The notes under the pieces are model-generated. The model was not told the DNA's origin, made no database searches, and saw only the letters and a list, made by a program, of their open reading frames with translations. A stretch of DNA of 64,000 nucleotides from Onchocerca volvulus (taxonomy: Eukaryota > Nematoda > Chromadorea > Rhabditida > Onchocercidae), in the NCBI GenBank assembly GCA_000499405.2, contig HG738137.1:2170001-2234000 (forward strand), in the 5' to 3' direction. Made by a program: the position numbers and the translations under genes. This document shows positions 39,053 through 50,645 of this stretch, one piece after another (positions within the stretch are counted from its first letter, which is position 1; the number at the start of each line of letters is the position of its first letter).

Positions 39053-39227
39053 AGTTTAATTACCTAAGTTTGGAGTTATGCCACAAGCAAATTTCTCGAC
39101 AGATTTTATTATTGCCGCTGCTACAGAATCCAAGTTTGAGATTCGTTCGGCTGCAAATCAATTTTCCCGACATATTCCTCCAAAATTGACTCTGAAAGAT
39201 GAAATATTTCTCCAAAATCGAATTTAA
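39053..39227 (+). pseudogene. SL1-like leader joined to a 49-codon ORF, possible retrocopy
   Basis: Positions 39053-39075 read AGTTTAATTACC then TAAGTTTGGAG. The conserved nematode SL1 leader is GGTTTAATTACC then CAAGTTTGAG, so the match is near-complete with two substitutions and one inserted G. Two bases later an ATG (39078) opens a frame of 49 codons to TAA at 39225-39227. It starts MPQANFSTDFIIAAA and contains HIPPKLTLKDEIF. I do not recognise the protein. An SL RNA gene would continue with a GT donor and an Sm site, and neither is seen. A spliced leader directly followed by a start codon is what a reverse-transcribed trans-spliced mRNA would leave. No clear poly(A) tail or target duplication was found. 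Confidence 0.45.
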
Positions 39228-39312
39228 CACTTTAGTAAGTTGGTATATTTAAAAGTGCAAAAATCATATTATGTTGCAAACTGTAAGATTATATTTTATT
39301 ACACAATAATTA

Positions 39313-39405
39313 AGAAAAAAACACTTTTTTCGCGATCTTTAGTCCGTAGAATTGAAATTTAATATATGTAGAAATAGCAGAAAAAAAAAACGCTTTGCTC
39401 GCGAT
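39313..39405 (+). repeat. Direct repeat ending in TCGCGATCT
   Basis: GAAAAAAACACTTTTTTCGC followed by GATCT recurs as GAAAAAAAAAACGCTTTGCTCGCGATCT about 66 bases later. Between the copies is AATTGAAATTTAATATATG. It is noncoding; the CG-rich core stands out against the AT background. Confidence 0.55.
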
Positions 39406-41799
39406 CTAAAAGTTTAGTTTAATTGAAAACTTTGGAATTCAAATTGACATGCTGAAATTGCAATAAAATTTAAACGATCACTGTTGCTACATTTGCCAAA
39501 GTTTTAATATTTTGATGTTAAATTATGCAAATGTTGATTGTGTGATGAAGTATTACCAGCGAATAATTTGAAAACTGAAGTTAAAATTGAAAGCAAGAAT
39601 GAAAATAGATCGCTTGATTTTGGAAAATTCTAAATAATTTATAATTTTATGAATAACTTAAGGAATGAATACATTAAATTGGTTATTCAGTCTATGTGAT
39701 TGAAAAGCAACACCTACATAAACAAAAACACTGATGAATGATTGAGAAATATTTGTCTGAGATTCACCTTGTCTTATGAATCTGATTCATATATTTATTT
39801 TGTCTCATGAATCTGATTCATGTTAAGAAGTCTCCATTCTTGTCGAGATGTCGATCTGAAACAAAAAATTATTTATGAATCACTGATTCGAATAAATCTT
39901 TATTACAATAAAAATCCTACAATGCATTCAATGTTACAGATTCATGCATTACGAGCCTATCATTTTTTTTTTCAAATATTCAATATAATTTTTGTTTAAT
40001 AAATAAAATTTTTTTTAATAAATACAATTTTTGCTTAATTCTGCAGAAATTTTTCGAACTTTGAACTCAGTTATATGACAAATTAGCATTTTGCACAACT
40101 ATTTTTTCATGCTTTCTACATATTTCTTGACATGTGGGAAGCCTATTTAAATTAATAAATATATGTATGAATTAACTTAAATATAGTTTAACTCATTTAT
40201 ATTTTCCGCCATTTCTAGTTCTTCTGTTCGTCACGACATTATCATCATTGTAAGTACGTAAAATAATACAACTTACTGAAACATGAAATAAGCTTAGCAC
40301 TTCAAATTACATCATTTTAAAACCAGACATGTCAGCTAGCAATCCTTATGATTAAATTGCCAACTATTTCTACCGTATTCGTTATTTTTTTTTTTTTTTT
40401 TTTTGTCGCATTATATCAAATTGCTAAGCGATTAAATCTCATCACAAAAAAAAAAAAAAAAAAAAAAAAAATGATTTCCAAAATTCAATATGAAAAATTT
40501 GTTGCATAAATGAAATTTGAAAGAGCTATCGAATAATGATATTTCCTTTTTCAGTTTATGGCAAATATTTCGCGATGATATATCGAAAAATATGTGGATT
40601 TGACTTTTATGCTTAAACAAAAATCGCAATTTAAGGATTCGAAAAATGCTGCAGCATTTTAAAAAAGTTTAATTTGTTCATACAGAGGCAGGACATCAAT
40701 GATTCTGGACTAATTCTCTTTTTCTAACCAATTCTCAGCAGTATTCTTCTATCCAATCTCCATGAGCAACAAAAGAAAGAATAACCCAATGATCAATTTA
40801 CTTGGATATTCTCTAATAATCGCTTATAACAGAAAATCATTGTTCTTTCAATCAATTAAAACCTTTCTTCAAACAGGATTTGTCTGTCGCAATACAAAAA
40901 AAAAAGCGGATAATATAAATAGTATCTGTTGATCTTCGTTCATTTTTTCTTTTTTTTTCCATCTTTATGTCTATTATTGGTCAAAATGGATTTACATAAA
41001 AGAAGTAAATATGAGGCAAAAAATTCTAAAATCAAAGTTGAAGAGTGAAGAGAGAAGTAAGCAATAATATTTAACCAAAAACTATCCACGATAATGAATT
41101 CATCAATTTGTTTATATATTGATGTCATATTTTTTCTAATTACTACACCTCTTTCCCCCTCTCTATTTAAATCATTCATCCGTCATTAATTTTATAATTA
41201 TTAGCGAGCGTCATAAAGCTGATGTTTTTTAAAAGTTGTTTTCAGAAGCAAATCAGATGACATTTGTGACATAATCATGTGACAATGCGACATCTTAATT
41301 GCAATTACCAGTCATTTTTATCGTTTCATCGAAAATTATTTCACTCTTATTCAGATCTATCACTCGGATGATTTTTACATCTCATTTTTCTTTCATTCAT
41401 TTCATAGATATCACATACTGTGTTCATGATAGATCTCTAGTATGATCATGATAACAGTTATCACTATCTTAGTTTTTTCTTTTTTTCCTTCATTTAAGTA
41501 TGATTTTCTTTCAATAATTGCATGGTAGACCACAGACATACATGGTATTTCTGAAGAGAAAAGATGGATGGGAGCAAATTTGAAATGTTCAAATTTAATT
41601 ATATTCAAATTAAATTACGGAATGCTGATTTCATGGCCAGACAGATAACAGATTTAACGCTGTCATCTGTCTCTTTGATGGGAAGGGAAGGGAAGAGAAG
41701 GATTATTTGTTGAAAATGTCTGTCTGTGATTGCTCTCAACCGTGAAGATAATTGAAACTTGAAAAATGGCAGAATTTAATAACAAAATAAAGAGAGACA

Positions 41800-41828
41800 A
41801 AGGTAAGGTAAGGTAAGGTAAGGTAATC
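41800..41828 (+). repeat. (GGTAA)n pentanucleotide array
   Basis: AAAGGTAAGGTAAGGTAAGG and the following bases give about five perfect GGTAA units. Each unit contains a consensus-like AG/GTAAG donor on the plus strand. It lies in intergenic DNA. Confidence 0.85.
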
Positions 41829-42309
41829 ATTTGCAACAGATGATAGGTAATAGCACCTGTCATACACCCATCACGATAAAGATGTAATCTCAATTTCGTC
41901 CCTAATCGTTACGTTATTAGTATTCATCACATGAATTCACAAGGCCAATTTATTTTTTATGACTGAAAGACTGAAAGTCAGAAAGTTGATTGACTGAAAG
42001 TTTTGATTGACTGAAAACAGGCGGAATAAGTTTCATATGTGTATTTGTCGAATTATTCATTTGTTTATTTACCAACTGTTGTTAAGTTTTCCATAAAATG
42101 TGTAAAAAAGTGCTAAATCTATTGATTATTTGAGGTTGTACTAATATTTTGACATTTCAATAAACTTCACTTGTTTTTTTTTTTTTGATCACTAGTAAAA
42201 AAAGCAAAAAAAAAAGTGAAAAAGTTATATGACTTCAAATGTTTTTATGCTTTATGCCCTCAGAAATGCATTTGTTTACCAGAATAATGGATTTAAAATC
42301 ATTGAATAT

Positions 42310-42365
42310 TTGCTTGCATGCTTGCATGCATATGTGCATGCATGCATGCATACCTTTGCATGCTT
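42310..42365. promoter_or_regulatory. Cluster of TGCATG words (Fox-type motif), first cluster
   Basis: Six or more TGCATG hexamers lie within about 55 bases, many as the palindrome TGCATGCA. In RNA, UGCAUG is the known binding word of Fox-1/RBFOX splicing regulators. A second cluster lies at 42948-42988. Because the word is palindromic when extended, either strand could carry the signal, or the DNA could form a cruciform. Confidence 0.45.
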
Positions 42366-42837
42366 GCAAACAGAATGCTATGCAAAGAATAAACAGAGAA
42401 GTAAAAAAGAAGAAAGAAACAGTTGTCAATTGTAATGATTCTCGTCATTACTTGTTTATAATGGAGAGAAAGGGATGGATAAATGAGAGTGTATGGATGA
42501 GTCGGAATGTCGAGACATTACAGATAGCAGAGAATAGTATGGTGTACATATAGGGTTTTGATGTAAAATAGACAAAAAAAAAAAACACTTCGGTCAAATT
42601 GGAATAAAAAAGAGAGGCAAACGGGTAAACATTCAATTTCTTTGTTGGCAAGAAAGTTGTACGGCTAGAAGAGCGAGAGATATAACGGAGAGATATGCGG
42701 ACAGACAGACAACATATCACCTGACGAGCGGAGAGTATTAGTTAGCAGAGACGCAGAGGAGGAGAATTTGAATTGAGCAGCCAGACGATGGACGTTGCCG
42801 TCTTTTGAGGCTGGTTGCTCCTTCCATCTGAGGGAGT

Positions 42838-42859
42838 GGGGGGGGGGGGGGGGGGGGGG
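42838..42859 (+). repeat. 22-base G homopolymer, possible G-quadruplex
   Basis: Preceded by GAGGGAGT and followed by A then GGGGTG, the run gives many ways to form four G-tracts. It lies about 125 bases upstream of the candidate first exon of the unrecognised plus-strand gene. The local sequence is unusually GC-rich for this window. Confidence 0.9.
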
Positions 42860-42947
42860 AGGGGTGCTCGCCAGATCAACTCCTGTAGCAGGTCGTCGTT
42901 TATCTTTTCGTAATAATTGCATTCGTGCGAGCGTTCGTGCTAACTTC

Positions 42948-42988
42948 GTGCATGTATGTTGCACGACTTGCATGCATGCATGCATGGA
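42948..42988. promoter_or_regulatory. Cluster of TGCATG words, second cluster
   Basis: GTGCATGTATG is followed by TTGCATGCATGCATGCATGG. The last TGCATGG overlaps the candidate ATG at 42984 of the downstream gene. Same motif as at 42310-42365, about 600 bases apart. Confidence 0.45.
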
Positions 42989-43222
42989 GCAGTACTTCGG
43001 GGAGACAAGGAAACAGTTTTCTTCTCTTTATGTCTGTGTTAGGTATAGCGATTAGTATATAGATATATTTGACATTGTTATGAATCTCTGAAAATATAAA
43101 CATTTGAAGGAATAGAGGTGGTTCGCGGAGGGTGACAGAGGTTACGTAAAGGTCATACCATTGTGTCAACGAAAACAAAGAGGACAGGAGAAAGAGTGAA
43201 GTGAATAATTCAAAGAACGAAG

Positions 43223-46200
43223 GCAACGGAGCATACTGGATGAGCCGCAAGCTGCAGCCTACTGCCCTGATCGCTACAATCGACCCGACCTGCAGCAATA
43301 CGAGCGGCAGCAACAGTATCCAACAACAACAACACGTGTATCGGATCAGCACAGGCAACAGGTTCATTATCTACAGGCGATTTCCTCGAACGAGGCGAGT
43401 TCGAAAAACGAAATTACGGGTGAGATTAGACGGCGTGACGATTGCAATCCCTCGCAAGCTACGCTTAGCAAGCAAAAACTGGAAAAATTGTCGCAACGGC
43501 AGCGAAATTCGATTTTTGCTATCGCGAGGTTAGTCGCTTCGTCGATTTTCTCCTTATCGCTGTATAAATCTTCATCTAAAATTTACAAGTGTAACGTAAG
43601 AATGTGATTCACGCAGGTTTGTTGTCCTTTTATAAATGAAAATGAATTTAAGATGAACTTCATTTCGATGACCGGTATCATGGCTTTAACTCATACAAGA
43701 ACCTTAACGCTATCTTCTGACTGATCCTGAAATTGGAGAAGGGAATGCTGCAATTTTCGCAAATTTTGACTTAGGTGAAGAAAATAGGCATTGGCCAATT
43801 TATTGGATATAGGTTTTATTAACTGACTTGATGATAGACCAGGAAGTCAGTTAATTTCCTCAGGTCATATCGTTTACTCGAAATATTTTTGAAATCGATG
43901 GATTCAAATTTTAAATTTAATTAAAGCAAATACGTAGTTCAAGTTTATTTAAACAATATAGTTTCTCCATGGAGTGATTTGTTTTTATGCTAGGAAGAAG
44001 CTTGTTTTTATGTGAGAGAGACAATTGATTTTCGTGGATAAAACTCACGATGCCACTCAGCATAGTGCTTCATTTAATCGGACTTGTTTATGATTTCGAA
44101 TAGATCTATTAGTAAACAGGCTAAGACTCATTCTCAATATGCTTGAAACCTTCACGAGTGTATCGTGCTGTGCATTGACATTATTCAACACTCTCTCGCA
44201 CTAAAAATGTGTTTTATTCTCATCCAGTTTTATTGAGGGATTTTTACACCATTGATTCTCTAATTTTTAAATATGGGAGATTCTTGATGGGCTCAAAAAT
44301 TAATTATATTTTCATGTAGTTATTGTTTTTTTTTTTCGTTGATATTCATGATTACTGATCTTCTCACTTATTATAGGGCAAAATTGAGTTCTTTTATCAA
44401 TCGAATAAATGTAAGTAGTGGAGCGGGATATGCAGCAACTCGGATTCTAACTAACACCAGTAACATCACTACTGCCAATAACAATGATTTGTCATCTGTC
44501 ATTTCATTCCCTTTACGACAGAATTCCCATCAGAATACCATTCATACGGATCCGCAATCCTCTACAACCCCGTCAGTTGCGACATCTGCATTATTATCAT
44601 CATCAATACAGGCAAATACTTCACTTCCAACCAATACGGTACTCTCAAATCCTGGTATTTCTGAATCTTGCTACAATACTGGTAGCACCAATGTGCAAAA
44701 TGAGTTACAGTTGGTAAAATCTCCGGTAACAACAGCGTTACTTTATCAGTGCAATGCTTCACCTAATTCAAATGATGATGGCGAATATCTGCATCACTTG
44801 CAAAAACAGAAACCAGCAACCTCTTCAGCATCTTGCAATTTTTTCCATCAAAGCAATTATCCGGCAGTTGTTTATCTAACCGATGGTGAAAACCGTTATT
44901 TCGGCACGGTATGATAATTTTTTTGTGATGATTCTTAAGTTGCTTTTCAGTGGTGGCTGTTTGTACTAGGAATCGCCTTTTTTTTTCCTCCACCTTAGAA
45001 CATATCTGTTTCAGTCTTCAGAATATAAAGAATAGGCTTGCTTTCATTTTTTAGAATTTTTGCAATCACACTAATTTTGTTTAAATTTGATGAGTTAAAA
45101 ATTGTCTTTTATTTCCTTAAATAAACCGTTGTTCTTTTACATATTTCATCTGTTATTTTTAGATCTGCAATACGCAAATACTTAGTTTTTTTTTTTTTTT
45201 TTTTTTTTTTGCTGACATTTCTGCTATCTCATGTAGGTTGCAGAAAATGTAATAATTTTCTTCCAGTAATTAGCTCGTTTGTTCTGATTTCCTCACTAAT
45301 GGACGCTGAAAAATTAGAAATTTTCGACTTTAGAATACGATTTTTTTATGAAATCCGTTTTGAAATTTTTCGATAACAAGAAGGAAATTTAGAAATTTAG
45401 CTGATATCGTTTTTTTTTTTACAAATTATATTGAATAAAGCGCATAAAGATTCATTATATCTTAAAAGATGTGAAAAGAGCGATTTGTTAAAGTAAACTT
45501 TCTATCACAGCAGAAACTTTTCTTATAAGTTTTTACGATTAGATTACGATGGTGTCGAAAAATGATTGCTGTAGCTGAATCGATTCAGCAAATTATAAAC
45601 ATTGTTCAATGTTGCTATGATGGCAGCTGAGAGCAGTGATGTTGTGTCTATTCCTTTGCTGATCTACCTGTTCTTCTTCACTTTTACCAACGCACCGTAA
45701 AGATAATCAACATTGCATTTCTGTTCTTTCATACAAAAGTCAATAGTTTTGTTCAGTAACATTCATCTGAAGTTAATATTGCAATCCATAATTCTAATTT
45801 ATCCACCCATATCTCCTGGAAGAGAATTAGTACGCCAACTATCAAATCTTTTTCAATATACTTGTTGTTTAGGTTAGCATTGGATAGATCTTTTTCAATG
45901 AAATTATTTCAAAAAATGCAGGAAGAATCTTAAAAATAGAGCAATACTTATATCGTCTTATCGTCTGATAATTTACAGACAGCCTAAAAACTTTCTCGTT
46001 TAAAGGGGAAAAAAAAAAAGAAGAAAAAAGGCGTCCAGACATCTCGTCATAAAAATTGAAAGAGGGAAAGAGAAAAAACTGGGTGAAACTTTCATAAAAG
46101 TGGTGGCAGCAGGACCTGTTGTCGTCTTTTCTCTTTTTTTTTTTTTTTAAATATATTTCTCCAACGCTTTTCATTCATTATTTCATCCGTGATTTGCTGG

Positions 46201-48701
46201 TCGAATTAAAAAAAATTCATTTTATTAATAAAAAAATGTGTAGAATAAAATTTTTAAGAATTATTATAAACATTAGAAATGATTCATCTTATCCATTGTT
46301 GACAGAATTAGACACATCTGGACCAGAAACAAATAGATTTTTGATTTCCAGATTAATAAATTTAACCAATATTTAAATACAAAATTTAAAGAAAAGCAGA
46401 TTGAATGAAGTACTTTATTCAGCTATTATTCTCAGCTGCACTGAAAGGATTACACGTAACTGGCTGTGAAATAATTCCTATGTAAAAAGAAATGTCCGAT
46501 TCATTTCATGCTAATTATTACATCGAAATATAGGCGAAATTATAAATATTCCATAATATCATGTCGGAAAAATTGGAAAATCAACAATAACTATCTTTTT
46601 TTTTGATATTCTTCAACATTATCTGATTGTTGCTCTCTCTTTTTGTGATAATATGCATAAATCGATTTTCACTAGAATTTGCGTTCCAGACAAAAGTCTG
46701 TTCTTTATCTTTGTTTTTTTTTTTTTTTTTAAGCTTAAAATGGGCTGCTTAAAATTTTATGACTTTGTTTTTTTTTTTTTTTTTTTTTTTTTTTCGATTA
46801 TATTGGCTGATAGGATGATGACAATAAGGAACAGATGGAATTCTTCAAGTATTTCTTCACAGCTTTTCATTCAAGTAAAAGGCATGTAGAAATAATAGAA
46901 CATTTTTTTTTTTTTTTTATTCCTTGTCATCTTTTATTTGCATGCGAATCATTTATTAATCTTATTAGTATTAATTAGATTATTTTTATCCTTCCTTTGT
47001 CTTTCATTTGTTCTTTTTTTTTCTTTTCTGGACCGGATATTATGAAGTTCTATCTTCCTAGATAACTATTTTTGATTTGTCATTTTTGGTTTGAAGAATG
47101 AAATATTTTTCAGAGGAAAGAGAATTATTTACGATATGAACGGCTGGTTGGGTGGCTGACTGGTTGCCGTTCCTGTTTCCTTATTACTTGTATGATTATT
47201 GGTGGCATTATTCATTAAATTATTCACCCTATTTTTCCAACTCTTCCGAGCCTTCTCTTTCCATTTTCCGTTCTTAATTGTACATTTGTTTGGAAGAGGA
47301 AAGGAAATAGAAGCTGTAAAATCCAAATGATAACAAGGCATTTGGCACTTCTCGAATAGCAGACGGAGCTGGACAACATGTGATTGTACGTTGTTGTTTC
47401 CCACCGATATACGTTAATGAACAGCAATCATCAATTTCCTCTTTGCTGAAAATTTTTTTTTTAAACAGAATTTCCCTCAATCTCCATTGATTGCAGCTCA
47501 ACATCGCTTCTTCGTAAGAGAGAATTGCTAGCGAGATTTCGAATTTTAACGACCAATAAGTCTAGGGGAAAAGACGAAAGACAAGAGTAATCGAATAAGT
47601 CAGGGATTTTGAAGTTTAAGATGAGTGAATGATTTAGCAGTCTAATGTCCATAAGCATATTGAATACAAGCAAAAGCAAATAATAAAACCAATTAAAAAG
47701 AAAAAAAATTTTTTTTTTTTTAAAGGCGATTAATCGATGAATATGACATATAAAACACAACATAAGAGTGAAATTTTCAAATTTTTGAGAAAAAAAAATT
47801 TGTGCTCAGTATATGTATTCGGTATATATTGGCAATGAACAAATCAGGAATCTGATTTATCGAGTATCAAAAGTTTTGCGAAATAATTTTTCCTGAATTA
47901 CTTTCTCAATTTCAGGAACGTTTGGTACCGAAAGATGAGAATGAGAGGTGGATTCGAGCACCACCCAATTGTAACCCATTCGATATGCGTGCATCCTTTA
48001 CGTGCTCATCATTATCATGTCGAGCCCGAATTACTCAAGCTACTTACGGGCGTAGTAGACTTAATACGGCAACTGGTATCGAACGACCAAGTTCTGGTGG
48101 ATCAGCGATGACTGTTCGAGGAAATGGATGTCGTGGTCGGAAATGTACCGAACAGGTTCGAAGTAATGATAGTTTGCTAACAGATTGTCGACAACATGAA
48201 GATGGTTGTTTTTCGTCACATTTACGGTGGCTTTCAATGAAAGAATTTAGTGAGAATCGTTCACAATTTGATTCTCCTCCGGTGGTTTATGTTCCGGTAT
48301 TTTGCGAAGCAGATTGTAATAGAAACATTCATCATGCAGTTACGGGCAGTATCACAAGTGATGATAGTAATGATAATGTTATCAATAAGCCGTCATCATC
48401 ATCGCCATCATCTTCATCATTACTGTTGTTACAGCAGACATCATCTACTACCACTTTCCCTTCTACGTCTACATTTACATGTGCTAATGCTGTAGATACT
48501 ATTACCAGTGATTGTACATCATCAATTCCTGTGAGTTATAATACGGATATGATTACACATCGGTCACTAAACAGGAAATCCGACAATCCGGAAGAGGAGA
48601 CAAAAGAAGAGATAGAAGAGGAAAAAGAAAAGGTTGAGAAATTAAAGAATAAAATTATTACAAGTCTCTCATCTCAATTAATACTTCTTTTATTTATTTA
48701 A
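43223..48701 (+). CDS. Unrecognised Ser/Thr/Asn-rich protein, three exons seen, 5' end uncertain
   Basis: Coding is supported by phase-matched exons 43223-43528, 44377-44908 and 47916-48701 (AG/GTTAGT donor joined to TTATAG acceptor; ACG/GTATGA joined to TTTCAG). The first exon reads RQRSILDEPQAAAYCPDRYN, later KQKLEKLSQRQRNSIFAIAR, flowing into AKLSSFINRINVSSG. The middle exon is rich in Asn, Ser and Thr and ends YPAVVYLTDGENRYFGT. The last has CSSLSCRARITQATYGRSR, a Ser run encoded by TCATCA repeats, a charged helix EEEKEKVEKLKNK and a hydrophobic end. The first exon has no Met in this frame and an upstream stop near 43206. A short exon 42984-43042 (MEQYFGETRKQFSSLYVCVR) joins in phase and would give 560 residues, but its acceptor (AACGAAG) is poor. 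I recognise no family or domain; much of it looks disordered. The intron 44909-47915 is 3 kb. Confidence 0.6.
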
Positions 48702-50499
48702 ATAAGAGCGGCACGGGAATAATAGTAAGCCATGGAGTATAACTTTGCACCTATCTAAAATGGATCTCGTGAAGTCCAGAATTTTCAGGATCGTGTAGAA
48801 TCAAAAGAAGAAAAAAGTATAAGGACTTCTTTATGCAATTGTATGGAAAATGGAACTAAGTTATTGTATTGTTTGGATTGACGTATTTCCTTCTTCAATA
48901 TTGTTTAAATAGTTGACTGCGCCTTTCAAGTGAAAGATTCAAGAAAATGCTAGAAATTAGAATTTATTCAAAAAAAAGAATCTCATTCGTGTCAATCTTT
49001 TATCTAATAATTATTTTAAAAAGCATCTTTTAATTGATCTACTCAGAAAAACTAGCCATGCATTTAGCAACACTGTTTATCCTTTTTTTTTTTCTGGTTT
49101 CTTTATGTGTTTCCTCCTTCTCTTTGCTATCTCTCTCTCTCCCTAAAAGCTCATTTTTACTTTTTGTTACTTAGATTCAGTTTATTCAAGTTAGTTTTTA
49201 TTGCCTGTTTCGGATACAATTTGTGTTTAAATACACATTATATATATATGTTTTGTTTGTTAAATGTTAGCCCTTTTGAAAGTTTACGAAAGAGTTAAAT
49301 GCACCGTTTCAAAATGTCGCAAATTTACGAATAAAATTTGAAAATTATGTCTTTCTTCATCGAATAAGACTGGGCTAGGTAAATTTGTTTTGCGTTAAGA
49401 CCGATTAATTAACTATTATTCAGAATATATTCAATGAATTGAAAGCACGACATGATTATTTCTTTTTTTTTTTTACATTAAAAAGTCGCTATAATACAGG
49501 TTATGAAATCTGTCGTATCAATTTACTATTGGAATTTGAATTGTTGATCGAGTAAGCATTTTTAACTTTCATTGTCTTGTCTGCAGAGAATTTTTCTGCA
49601 TCTAATATGCTAAGCAAGTTTCTGTGCTTTATTCGCTGAAAAATCGTGAAGTCAAATCAAGTGACATTTGTATTCATCCGAGTACACGCACACGGAGATG
49701 TTCTATTGTTTTTTGTTTTTTATTTTGTATGCACAAAATCTTTACTGTTTTGAATAAATTCAAGAAAGATTTATTTCATATGAATGTATAGATGATCGTC
49801 GTTGCTGATATCATTGCAAGTTATGGCCGAGTTCGGAAATAATTTTTTTTTTTTTTTTTTTTTTTTGCTAAATTACCAATAATTGTTTTGGCATTTTGTT
49901 GGCGGGGCTAAATCATAGTTTATGTTTCTGAAATCATCGACAACAGAACTAAGAAAAGAATATATCGATAAGTCGACTACAGTTAATCCTTTAACTGAGC
50001 AATGTTTGGTTTTTCAGAATCATCTATTATTTATTATTTAAGGAACTGTACATGGAATGCCATGATATTAACAAATAAAGAAAAATTCAGAACTAAAGAT
50101 TTTCTTTCGTGTAGAGTCCTGAATGATCAATTAATCCTCTACTCCAGATATCTATGGAAGTAATAGTAGCTTAAAGACGGATTTATTTTGGGAAGAGGAT
50201 GGATAAGATTACAGAGTATGGTAATAATTCATTGGATTTTGGTTCTAATACTAAGGAAGAAATAGGCTACTGCAGATTTATGGCGATTTTCTGAGACAGA
50301 CCTAACCATTATTCGACATTAGTTCTTGACTGAAGATGATTTTTCTAATTCCGAACTAAGCCTCTGTTTTGAGACAAATAATATTTTACAAACGTAACTT
50401 CATTTTATCATGTTGACATAAAGTGTACAGACTGTCAGGAAAATCCGAAAGATATAATTAATGTAAACAAGGAGTGTTAATGGTCAAGAAGCGCATAGT

Positions 50500-50645
50500 T
50501 TCAAATGGACCAAAAAGTCGACAAACATTTTTACCACCAAAAGAATAAACATATTTGCCGTCAAAAGGATAAATATGTTTACCACCAAAAAGAGAAACAT
50601 ATTTACTAATAAAGGAGAAACATGTTTAACACCAAAACGATATAA
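50500..50645 (+). repeat. Tandem array derived from the ACATGTTTCCCGCCAAAA motif
   Basis: ACATTTTTACCACCAAAAG, ACATATTTGCCGTCAAAAGG, ATATGTTTACCACCAAAAAG, ACATATTTACTAATAAAGG and ACATGTTTAACACCAAAACG follow each other at about 30-base spacing. The motif matches the ACATGTTTCCCGCCAAAA segment of the interspersed repeat at 20.8 and 35.6 kb, so part of that element seems to have been amplified here. Confidence 0.75.

Larger units (their letters stand above)
33455..42700. other. Nine-kilobase gene-poor region
   Basis: No multi-exon gene is recognised. It includes interspersed repeat copy 3 (35490-35950), an A run near 36983-37003, a diverged 40-base tandem repeat (37611-37720), a perfect 11-base inverted repeat (38973-39014), an SL1-like leader with a short ORF (39053-39227), a direct repeat with TCGCGATCT (39313-39405), A/T homopolymers near 40390 and 40450, a GGTAA pentamer array (41800-41828) and TGCATG clusters from 42310. 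Confidence 0.5.

Noticed and set aside
39130..39140. Second SL1 3'-end match (CCAAGTTTGAG) inside the 49-codon ORF
   Set aside because: Only 11 bases and in frame as Ser-Lys-Phe-Glu codons; likely chance or ordinary coding sequence.
42235..42553. Overlapping plus and minus ORFs with repeated Cys/His/Met/Ala residues
   Set aside because: They are translations of the GCATGC repeat; the CMHACMHA pattern is not a zinc finger.
42795..43055. Plus-strand ORF with a poly-Gly stretch
   Set aside because: The Gly run is the 22-G homopolymer; flanking residues show no family motif. Only its tail from 42984 is kept as a possible first exon.
43201..43533. 110-codon ORF ending in LLSRG as the coding frame of this exon
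   Set aside because: Its phase cannot continue into the next exon without a stop; the other frame (IFAIAR) joins perfectly to AKLSSF.
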